Of a DNA stretch of 64,000 bases, positions 17,423 through 24,710 are shown in pieces. The notes beneath the pieces were generated by a model, which worked only from the letters and a program-made list of their open reading frames with translations, did not search any database and was not told the origin of the DNA. The position numbers and the translations under genes are program-made. The stretch spans positions 1-64,000 of the forward strand of contig CAWDXO010000016.1 of assembly GCA_963806335.1 (NCBI GenBank), written 5' to 3'. This stretch comes from Palsa-504 sp963806335 (GTDB lineage Bacteria > Actinomycetota > Actinomycetes > Streptosporangiales > Streptosporangiaceae). Position 1 is the first letter of the stretch; each line of letters opens with the position of its first letter.

Positions 17423-19638
17423 CCGGCGCCTCGCCCGCACAGGGCCAGGCCCTCGGTGCGCCGGACGTAGCCGACCAGCTCCGAGCGGGGGATGAACGCC
17501 ACCGCGCTGCCGACGGTGGTGGCCAGGACCGGGGACGCGCCGGGCGCGAAGACGAACCCGTAGGTCACGCAGCCGCCGGCGAAGACGTCGTAGCGAACGT
17601 CGGAGTACCCGGGTCCCGGGCTCGGCGGCCGCTCGAACCGGCGCATGCCGGGCTGATCGAAAGGAATCTGCCGGGCGCCGGCAATGTCGCAGGTCGCCGT
17701 TAGGGTGATCGTCACCGTCTGCGGCTGCCCTGACTGACCGACCGTGATCCGGACGCCGGCGCCCCCGGCCGGGGAGCCGGAGTTCAGCACGAAGCTGGCC
17801 CGCCCGCTGGCGATCTCGGCGCCGGCCGTGGTCCAGCCCTGCGGGAGCGCGTTGATACAGGGCAGGAAGGCCGCCGAGGGAACCGCCTGAGCCGCCAGGA
17901 TCATCGTGTGGCCCGTGCCGCAATTGGGCGCGTGTACCCCTGGGTTGCTGGCCGGCAACAGCAAGCCGATGCTGAAAACGGCGGGCACGACGAAGATGGC
18001 GAGCATCGCGGCGGCCAGGATGACCCGCCGGATGCCCCAGCGCTGCAGCACGATCGGGTCCCGGTGCGGGGCGAGCGCGCGGAACTCGGCGAGCAGGTCC
18101 CGGGGATCGCGTTTCATGAACGCGCGCAGTTGCGTCGGGCTGGCCACGCCGCGGGTGGCGGCGAAGGCCTCAGCCAGCTCGGCCTCGGTGAAATAGCCCA
18201 GTGCCTGCCGGTATACCCGCGCGGGGTCGGTGCGGACCGCCAGCACCAGCATCATGTTGCCCAGGTCGACGGCCTGCCGCCAGGGCGAGGGGCGTACCTG
18301 GGCGAAGGCCACGTCGATCAGCAGCAGCTCCCCGCCGCGGACCATCAGGTTGCCCGGCTTGATGTCGCGGTGGGCGATCCCCGCGTCCCACAGCGTGCGG
18401 ATCAGCCGCAGCCCCTGATCGATCACCCGGTCGTCGATGTCGGCGCCGCCGATTTCCTCCGCGCCGTCGAAGTACTCGGTGACCAGCAGGTACTCCCGCT
18501 CAGGGGTGATCTCCACGATGCCGTAGGGCCTGGCCACGGTGATTCCGGCGTCTCGCAGCAGGCGCAGGGCATAGTCCTCGTACTCGGCCAGGCGCCGCAC
18601 GGTCTGGAAGGGGTGCTCGTCCTCCAGCGAGCCGTACAAGATCGTCCGCCATATCTTGTACCAGCGGTCGGCGCGGAGGTGACCCTTGGTGTAGAGCTTG
18701 CCGAACAGGTACTCCTGCGGACCGCCCTCGACTCGCAGCCGCAGCGGGGTGGACCCGGCTGAGGACGCCAGCCCGACCGGCGTGATCTCGCTGACGGTGA
18801 GCCCGAGCTGGTCGCGGGTGCCCTGCCGGATCGCCTCGCCGCGCGCACCGGTGACATCCACGTGGGCGGTGTTGCCGCGCCGGTAGGCGACGGGGAACAC
18901 TTCGTTCGGGGTGAAGAAACGGAACGCGCTGACCGGGATCGCGACGCCGAGCGCCACCCCTAGGAGCAGGTCATCGAGGTGGTCGACGGCCAGGTACAGG
19001 CAGCTCAGGCAGAACATGGTCACGATGACCGCGGCGGCCGCCTTGGCATAGGAGCGGGGCCGCCCCGGCACGACCAGGCAGTAAGCGATGCACATCAGCA
19101 GGAAGGTGAGGATCGCTACCGAGAGCGCCGGCGTGGCATACCCCGTCCAGCCAGCGATGATCAGCACGCCGTACGGCCGCGGCCGGGTCGTCCCCTCGGT
19201 GATGAGCTCCGTGGCGAGCTCGAGGAAGAACAGGCTGCACAGGAACACCAGCAGATGCCGCCAGCGCCGGAACACGATGATCAGTACCACCGCCGACAGC
19301 CCGATCACCGTGGCCCCCCAGCCCCAGCCGGCCGCGGAGATCCCGTTGGCCACGTCGGTCAGCCACGGCGTCCGGGCCCGCGCGAAAAGCCTGAGCACGG
19401 CCGAGTTGACGTGATCATCAAGCCGGAGCGACGGGGCCCGCACGGAGATCACGATCACGCTGGTCAGGACGACAACCGCGAGGACCAGCCAGGCGCTGGT
19501 GGTGACCGACACGGGGTGCGGCAGCGGCGGGGGCGCACCCGTCGGCCGGCGCCGGAGCGACGTCCGCCGCGCGGCGGGACCCGGCGGCAGGCTTGCGATG
19601 CCGGCCCGCGTGGTTACCGTCTCCGCCTTCTCGCTCAA
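17410..19638 (-). CDS. PAP2-like/protein-kinase-like fusion membrane protein
   Basis: A 742-residue fusion. Residues about 45-240 hold a PAP2-like helix bundle with degraded motifs (TRPRPYG kept; the PSGH position reads TPALSV; LAVDHLDDLLLG at the third motif). About 270-560 is a kinase-like domain with an intact catalytic loop HRDIKPGNLMV and metal loop LIDVAFA. A membrane helix (about 580-605) and an extracytoplasmic tail follow. The start is assigned to TTG 19638 because GGAGG lies 7 bases upstream and upstream Met codons would overlap the preceding gene. Together with the following PAP2 and LPG-synthase-like genes it suggests a membrane-lipid phosphorylation/dephosphorylation module. Confidence 0.78.
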   Translation of the reverse strand: MSEKAETVTTRAGIASLPPGPAARRTSLRRRPTGAPPPLPHPVSVTTSAWLVLAVVVLTSVIVISVRAPSLRLDDHVNSAVLRLFARARTPWLTDVANGISAAGWGWGATVIGLSAVVLIIVFRRWRHLLVFLCSLFFLELATELITEGTTRPRPYGVLIIAGWTGYATPALSVAILTFLLMCIAYCLVVPGRPRSYAKAAAAVIVTMFCLSCLYLAVDHLDDLLLGVALGVAIPVSAFRFFTPNEVFPVAYRRGNTAHVDVTGARGEAIRQGTRDQLGLTVSEITPVGLASSAGSTPLRLRVEGGPQEYLFGKLYTKGHLRADRWYKIWRTILYGSLEDEHPFQTVRRLAEYEDYALRLLRDAGITVARPYGIVEITPEREYLLVTEYFDGAEEIGGADIDDRVIDQGLRLIRTLWDAGIAHRDIKPGNLMVRGGELLLIDVAFAQVRPSPWRQAVDLGNMMLVLAVRTDPARVYRQALGYFTEAELAEAFAATRGVASPTQLRAFMKRDPRDLLAEFRALAPHRDPIVLQRWGIRRVILAAAMLAIFVVPAVFSIGLLLPASNPGVHAPNCGTGHTMILAAQAVPSAAFLPCINALPQGWTTAGAEIASGRASFVLNSGSPAGGAGVRITVGQSGQPQTVTITLTATCDIAGARQIPFDQPGMRRFERPPSPGPGYSDVRYDVFAGGCVTYGFVFAPGASPVLATTVGSAVAFIPRSELVGYVRRTEGLALCGRGAGCPG

Positions 19639-19702
19639 CGCGACGCCTCCGTCAAGGCCAGCCCCCGTGTCCGCAGCCACCCGCCCAAGAGAGTTCTTCA
19701 GC

Positions 19703-20434
19703 TCACCGTGCGGCCGGAATCGGGGCCGAAGCGTCCGATGCTGGTGCGAGGTCATCGGGTGCGGGGGCAGGCGCACCGGTCCCGCCCTGGTCCAGGCGGA
19801 ACGGCGGGTAGGCGTCGGTCATCAACGCGGCGTACGCGATGACCCGCAGCACCCAGCGGTTCATGCCGACGACGAAGTCGTACAGCCCTCGCGGGTAGCG
19901 GCCCGCGACCAGCAGCGTGATCGCCGCGAAGCACACCAGCAGCCCGATCAGGCCGCCGGAAAGGGCATCGGCCTGCCACGTCTGCCCCCGGGCCCCGGTC
20001 CCGGTGTAGGCGGCGCCGCCGGCGAACACGGCGACGATGGCGTACTGCGGGATAGCCAGCAGCCACCACTTGACCAGGACCAGGCCGCGGGAGAGCCGCT
20101 CCGGGTAGGAAATGTCCAGCGTCGCGGGGTAGTCCGGCTCCTCAGCGAGGCTGAACGGCGGGTAGCGGTCGGTCCCCAGGGCACTGTAGGTGTAGTAGCC
20201 GACCCGCCACGACCAGCGCAGCACCCCCAGGTTGAAGCCGAACAGCGAGCGGGGGTAGCGCGCGGTGAACAAGATCGCGAAGAACGCGATGACGGTGACG
20301 ACGGCGAACGCGATCCACAAGAAGAACAGCACGATGAAGTGCGGGATCGCCAGCAGCCACTTGACCAGCCACAGCCAGCGGCTCAACGGCTCGTCGAGGT
20401 GAGCTCGCACCTGCACGGGGTAGCTCTGGTTCAT
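19703..20434 (-). CDS. DUF4389-type membrane protein
   Basis: A 243-residue protein with two tandem copies of a membrane module. Each copy has a W-W-K-W-LLAIP entry helix (LVKWLLAIPHFIVLFFLWI and LVKWWLLAIPQYAIVAVFAG) and a later RYPR-L-F motif (ARYPRSLFGF, GRYPRGLYDF). This duplicated pattern defines DUF4389 proteins of unknown function. ATG 20434 has AGGAGG upstream. The C-terminus is Ala/Pro/Asp-rich and cytoplasmic. It leads the four-gene minus-strand block, so it may help organise the kinase/PAP2 proteins behind it. Confidence 0.82.
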   Translation of the reverse strand: MNQSYPVQVRAHLDEPLSRWLWLVKWLLAIPHFIVLFFLWIAFAVVTVIAFFAILFTARYPRSLFGFNLGVLRWSWRVGYYTYSALGTDRYPPFSLAEEPDYPATLDISYPERLSRGLVLVKWWLLAIPQYAIVAVFAGGAAYTGTGARGQTWQADALSGGLIGLLVCFAAITLLVAGRYPRGLYDFVVGMNRWVLRVIAYAALMTDAYPPFRLDQGGTGAPAPAPDDLAPASDASAPIPAAR

Positions 20435-20840
20435 GGTTCCTCCTGGCCGGTGCCCGGGTGGTGCCACATCCATGAAAACGGGCACGCGATGCGCGAGCGG
20501 GGCGGATGATCCGGTCTGATTAGTCCCGGCTGATGCCGCGTGGCGGCGCCCAGCCGGGAGGGTAATTTGCGGAGGATTCGTGCTGGGCGCGGGCGAGGAA
20601 TTGCCCGCCGCGCAAGTCCGCCTCCTGATCTTATAAGCAGCCGCTTACGGCCGTATAACTCAATTTCTGCTATATCGATCAGGATTTGAAATCGTATCGG
20701 GTCCTCCTGCTTGCTCCTGGTGTCCCGCGACCGGAATATTGCCCAACCGGGTGCCTACCGGTCGTTGAATACAGTGGTCACGGCGTTTCACCGCTAGCTG
20801 AGAAGGCGTCGAGCCCGTACGGGGCGACAGACCGGAGGCG
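20435..20840. other. AT-richer intergenic region upstream of the DUF4389 block
   Basis: About 400 bases with no supported ORF. The stretch 20635-20700 is notably AT-rich for this genome and could hold the minus-strand promoter. The R1 repeat begins at its right end. Confidence 0.4.
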
Positions 20841-21034
20841 GTCGTCCTGCCCGAACCAGGCGTCTCATGGGTCATCTGCTAAGCCAGCGCCACCCGGTTC
20901 GGAGCAACGCTCCCGGAGGCTGCTCAAACTGCCTTAAGCAGAAACCAACACGATTACGGGAATATCCATCGCGCCACCACTCACGCTACCTCAGGCCAAA
21001 TCGCATTTCAATAGACGCTGACTTATTTCTAATT
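20841..21034 (+). repeat. R1 dispersed repeat, copy B
   Basis: This plus-strand copy aligns with the reverse complement of 11936-12131. It starts in a relic reading frame VVLPEPGVSW and has lost single bases relative to copy A (for example GTCATCTG against ATCAATCTG), so the frame now stops early at TAA 20880. It ends in AATAGACGCTGACTTATTTC like the other copies. Copies A and B are inverted and bracket a region of about 8.7 kb holding the exporter and the kinase/PAP2 block. Confidence 0.75.
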
Positions 21035-21132
21035 GCCCGCAGGCAGGCCGGCGAAGAGGCCCCGAGCAAAGCCCTAACGCCACGCGATATTAAAGAGCGG
21101 AGCAGCCACGCCGGAGGGCGGGCAGGCCGCCG

Positions 21133-21342
21133 TCATTCACGGTGGGTGTGACGGGTGATCTGCCCGGCGAGGAAGGCGCGCTCGGCTTCGTTGGCGGCCA
21201 GGCCGCTACCGGACACCAGGAACGCCCGGGCGATATCCCTCGCACCCCCAGACACCACCCTGCTTCTTCGCGCGCCGCTTGGCCGTGGTGGTGAGCCACG
21301 CCGCCGGGTTGTCCGGAACCCCTGCCGGGCCGTCCGGGCGCG
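21133..21342 (-). pseudogene. ECF sigma-factor-like gene relic
   Basis: On the minus strand a fragment reads GPAGVPDNPAAWLTTTAKRR, closely resembling the NPAAWL-TTARRRAID stretch of large ECF sigma factors of the SigJ/ECF41 kind. It then leaves frame. A second fragment in another frame, RDIARAFLVSGSGLAANEAE then RAFLAGQITRHTHRE, ends at TGA 21133-21135. There is no start, no sigma-4 region and at least one frame break, so this is a remnant next to the DUF1707 gene. The second fragment may come from a different gene. Confidence 0.5.
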
Positions 21343-21975
21343 CTAGAGGTAGTGACTCGCCAGCAGGTCCAGGTCGGCGGTCTCTGGTGAGATCCCGGGC
21401 GGAACATAGCCCGCACACGGGCAGCGGTTCTGCCATCTCACCGAACCAAGCCGGACCGCGCAGGACGCCGGCGAACGGTGAGATGCGGCGGTGTGCCCGC
21501 ATCGGACGCACATTCCTGCCGCCGGCACAGACTCACAGTGCCATTCCCAGAGCATATTCGCGCCGATGGACAGCCAGAACGCGAAATAGGCGGATGCGAC
21601 CAGCAGGGCCACCACCGCGTATCCGCCATCACCGCGCAGGGAAGAAACCACGAAAGCGGCGGCCAGCAGGGCGGGCGTAACAACCCCGGATGCGCCCCAC
21701 CTGACCGCGTTGCTCGGCGCCCGCCGGGGTCGCTCCCGGGACGGCGGGACTGCGGCCAGCCCGGCCGGGATGTCGGCGGTGACCGTGGCCAGTTCCGCGT
21801 ACCTACGGGCGGCGAACGTCTGCCCGAGTCGCGCGTCGAACTCGTCCTTCGTCAGCCGGCCCTGCACGAACGCGACCTTGAGCGCGTCGACCGCCTGCTC
21901 GCGGTCGGCGCGCGACGCCCGGACGCGGCCACGGCCCGCCGTAGCTGCTGTCTTTTCGTCTCCAGGCCCTGCCAT
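21343..21975 (-). CDS. DUF1707-domain membrane protein with Cys-rich C-terminus
   Basis: A 210-residue protein. Residues about 15-75 form the DUF1707 domain common in actinobacteria (RVRASRADREQAVDALKVAF then VQGRLTKDEFDARLGQTFAARRYAEL). Two transmembrane helices follow (about 105-145). The C-terminus carries several cysteines (CVRCGHTAASH, RCPCAGYV) in a rubredoxin-like or zinc-binding spacing. Function of the family is unknown. ATG 21975 has GGGAGG 8 bases upstream. It is divergent from the Liv operon. Confidence 0.8.
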   Translation of the reverse strand: MAGPGDEKTAATAGRGRVRASRADREQAVDALKVAFVQGRLTKDEFDARLGQTFAARRYAELATVTADIPAGLAAVPPSRERPRRAPSNAVRWGASGVVTPALLAAAFVVSSLRGDGGYAVVALLVASAYFAFWLSIGANMLWEWHCESVPAAGMCVRCGHTAASHRSPASCAVRLGSVRWQNRCPCAGYVPPGISPETADLDLLASHYL

Positions 21976-22043
21976 CACGGCCCCTCCCGGCAGGAAGGTG
22001 AGACAACAGCGTAACCCGCCCGCCGGGGTGACCGGCCAGGGCT

Positions 22044-22099
22044 GATACCACTTCCCGTTCGGAAAAAAATTCAAATTATGCCGAACGGGCAGTGGTATC
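22044..22099. repeat. 19-bp inverted repeat with AT-rich loop
   Basis: Two arms, GATACCACTTCCCGTTCGG (22044-22062) and its complement CCGAACGGGCAGTGGTATC (22081-22099), match at 18 of 19 positions around an 18-base A/T-rich loop. It sits between divergent genes. It could be an operator, a transcript-end hairpin, or the ends of a tiny mobile element. Confidence 0.7.
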
Positions 22100-22375
22100 C
22101 CGGTCCGCAGCGGCCTGGCCCGCAGATCGCGCCAGTCGCACCGGGAAAAGAGATCTTGCGCCGCCCCGGGCGCTGGGGTTAGATTGCTCACTACCGCAGT
22201 AGGTTGCATCAAAACCCCAGGCCAGGTAGGGGGTTCCGTGATCGTCGATGCCTACGCACACGTGTGTATCCAGCCCCGGCACGGCCACTCCCGCTGCTGG
22301 CTGAAGAAGGATTACCGCAAGTTCTTTAACCCGAGCGAGTCCGGTACGGCTGTTACCACGAAGGGGTGGCCCGCG

Positions 22376-23791
22376 GTGAGACATCACGCCCTAAGACACA
22401 GACAATTCAGACCCCTCGCGCAATTCAGACCCCTCGCGGCGGCGGGGCGATGGGCGCCAGCGGCTGGCGTCCGCCCGCTGGCCGCCCGTCCTAGCCTGGC
22501 GCTCGCCGCCGGCCTCGCGGTGTCCCTGGTGCTCGCCGCCTGCAGCAGCAGCACGAGCGGCACGAGCGGCGCCGCCGGCGGCAGCACGAGCGGCGGCAGC
22601 GGGACGATCAATGTCGGCGTGATCGGGCCGATGACCGGGCCCGCCGCGGAGATCGGCAACCTCATGTCCGGCGCCTGCTACGCCGCCACGCTCGACGTGA
22701 ACAAGGCAGGCGGCGTGCTCGGCCGCAAGACCAGCTGCGATCTGATCGACGACACCGGTGACCCCGCCGACGCGGTGCCGAACGTTTCCCGGGCCCTCGC
22801 CACCACCAGCAACCTCAACATGGCCGTCGGGCTCGAGTCCAACACCGCGGCCACCACCATCCCGGTCGTGAACAGCGCGCACATCCCCATGGTGTCCACC
22901 AACGGCCTGGTCGCCTACGACAAGACCAGCGACACCTATTTCTGGCGGATGACCCCCTCCGACGATCAGAACGGCGCTGCCTTCGTCGCCTGGGCGAACA
23001 CCAAGGGCTACAAGCGGGTGGCCGTCGTCTTCCAGAACAACATCGGCGCGCAGGGCAACGAGCCGGGCGTCGTGGCCGGAGTGAACAAGATCGGCGGCAC
23101 CATGACCGCCAACATCACGATCCCCGGGGACGCGTCGTCCTACTCCAGCGTGGTGGCCAGGGTGCTGGCAGGCAAGCCGCAGGCCCTGATCCTGGCGGGC
23201 GACCCGCAGACCTCGGCGACGTTCCTGTCCGAGTACCGCCAGCTCAGCGGAGGTAACGTGCCGGCCGTCATCACCTCCACCGACTCGATCACCCCGACGT
23301 ACTTCTCGGCCGTGAGCAAGGTCATGGGCACGGCGTACGTGACTCACGACATGTACTTCATCGGCGGCTACGTGAGCCCGACCAGCAACGCGTTCGGCAT
23401 CTACAAGACCGCCGTCGACGGCGCGTCCCAGATCAAGGACCCGGCCACGATCCTGGGGGTCGGCGTGATCGCCTCGATCTACGACGGGATCAACCTGATG
23501 GCGCTGGCGATGGAGATGGCGCACAGCACCAGCGGTCCGGCCTACAACGCCGACATCGCCAAGATCGCCGCGGGCACCGCGGGCGCCACCGTCGTGAACT
23601 CCTACGCCGCGGGCCTGGCCGCGCTGAAGGCCGGCCAGCAGATCCACTACGAGGGAGTCGGCGGGGCGATCCACTTCAACGCCTACCACAACTCGCCCGG
23701 CGACTTCTCCGCCTCCGGCATGGACACCAGCGGCAACCCCGTGCCCCTCGGCGTGATCGCAGGCACGGAGGTCCAGGGGCTGCTGTCGTAA
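22376..23791 (+). CDS. livK: Liv-type ABC transporter substrate-binding lipoprotein
   Basis: A 471-residue extracytoplasmic binding protein of the Leu/Ile/Val type (Peripla_BP_6). The lipobox LVLAAC and Ser-rich linker come after an unusually long basic leader. The mature part reads INVGVIGPMTGPAAEIG, then AGGVLGRKTSCDLIDDTGDP and VPVVNSAHIPMVSTNG-like family blocks. The leader contains a two-copy 18-bp duplication (22403-22420, 22421-22438) encoding QFRPLA twice. Start GTG 22376 has AAGGGG upstream; GTG 22238 is in frame and would add a VIVDAYAHV segment. It heads the catabolic operon, so its ligand is probably the operon's growth substrate. Confidence 0.87.
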   Translation: MRHHALRHRQFRPLAQFRPLAAAGRWAPAAGVRPLAARPSLALAAGLAVSLVLAACSSSTSGTSGAAGGSTSGGSGTINVGVIGPMTGPAAEIGNLMSGACYAATLDVNKAGGVLGRKTSCDLIDDTGDPADAVPNVSRALATTSNLNMAVGLESNTAATTIPVVNSAHIPMVSTNGLVAYDKTSDTYFWRMTPSDDQNGAAFVAWANTKGYKRVAVVFQNNIGAQGNEPGVVAGVNKIGGTMTANITIPGDASSYSSVVARVLAGKPQALILAGDPQTSATFLSEYRQLSGGNVPAVITSTDSITPTYFSAVSKVMGTAYVTHDMYFIGGYVSPTSNAFGIYKTAVDGASQIKDPATILGVGVIASIYDGINLMALAMEMAHSTSGPAYNADIAKIAAGTAGATVVNSYAAGLAALKAGQQIHYEGVGGAIHFNAYHNSPGDFSASGMDTSGNPVPLGVIAGTEVQGLLS

Positions 23792-24681
23792 TGGATGTCT
23801 TCATCGAGGCGGTGGGCTTCGGCATCGCCGCCGGAGCGGTCATCGCGCTGGGCGCCGTGGGCTTCACGGTTCAGTTCGGGATCAGCAACGTGCTGAACAT
23901 CACCTACGGCGCCCTGATGACCCTGGCCGCCTACCTGGGCTACGCGCTGCTCGCCGTGGGCCTGGGGATCTGGACCGCGCTGGTCACCGCCGCGATCGGG
24001 ATCGCCCTGGCGTCTGTGCTGTTCAACCGGCTGCTCATCGCGCCGCTGCTGCGGCGCGGCAGCGGGTTCGTCGGCGTGGTGATCGTCACCGTCTCCGCCG
24101 GGATCATCATCCAGTACTGCATCGTCGCCATCGCCGGACCGGACACCGTCTCCTACGGCCAGCAGGGCGGCAGCACCGTCCGCGGCGCGGGGTTCGTGTT
24201 CACCACCACCCAGCTGATCATCATCGCGATGACCGTGGTGCTGATGGTCGTCCTGCATCTGCTGCTCACCCGGACTCAGCTGGGCCAGGCGATGCGGGCG
24301 ACCTCGGCGAACCCGGTGGTCGCCCGCAGCTGCGGCATCCGCACCGACCGGATCATCGACCTGACCTGGCTGATCTCCGGCACGCTTTGCGGGGCCGCGG
24401 GTGTCGCACTGGCCATCACCACGGTCACGTTCGACTTCACCCTCGGGCCCACCTTCCTCATCTACATGATCGCCGCCGCGGTTCTCGGCGGCATCGGCCA
24501 GCCGTACGGAGCGATGCTCGGCGGGCTGGTGGTCGGGGTCGGCACCCAGGTCGCCGCCGCCTACACCAGCCCCGCCTACCAGGACGTTTACGCGTTCGGC
24601 CTGCTCATCCTGATGCTGCTGATCCGGCCCAGGGGGCTGTTCTCGGCCGGGACGGCCAGCGCCCGGCGGCTGGCCGGCTGA
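23791..24681 (+). CDS. livH: Liv-type ABC transporter permease (LivH family)
   Basis: A 296-residue integral membrane protein of the branched-chain amino acid permease family, about eight helices. It has the LivH start (AVIALGAVGFTVQFGISNVL) and the coupling-loop region TRTQLGQAMRATSANPVVAR that contacts the ATPase. Its ATG shares one base with the binding-protein stop (TAATG), so the two are tightly coupled. The natural partner is the fused LivM-LivG protein that follows. Confidence 0.88.
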   Translation: MDVFIEAVGFGIAAGAVIALGAVGFTVQFGISNVLNITYGALMTLAAYLGYALLAVGLGIWTALVTAAIGIALASVLFNRLLIAPLLRRGSGFVGVVIVTVSAGIIIQYCIVAIAGPDTVSYGQQGGSTVRGAGFVFTTTQLIIIAMTVVLMVVLHLLLTRTQLGQAMRATSANPVVARSCGIRTDRIIDLTWLISGTLCGAAGVALAITTVTFDFTLGPTFLIYMIAAAVLGGIGQPYGAMLGGLVVGVGTQVAAAYTSPAYQDVYAFGLLILMLLIRPRGLFSAGTASARRLAG

Positions 24682-24696
24682 GGGCCGGCCGGAAGG

Positions 24697-24704
24697 AAAG
24701 GAGG
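24697..24704 (+). promoter_or_regulatory. strong Shine-Dalgarno before a non-standard start
   Basis: AAAGGAGG lies exactly 6 bases before ATC 24711 in the livMG frame. No ATG, GTG or TTG occurs at that distance. This places the start at ATC, or implies that a former ATG has changed to ATC. Confidence 0.75.
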
Positions 24705-24710
24705 AATCCG

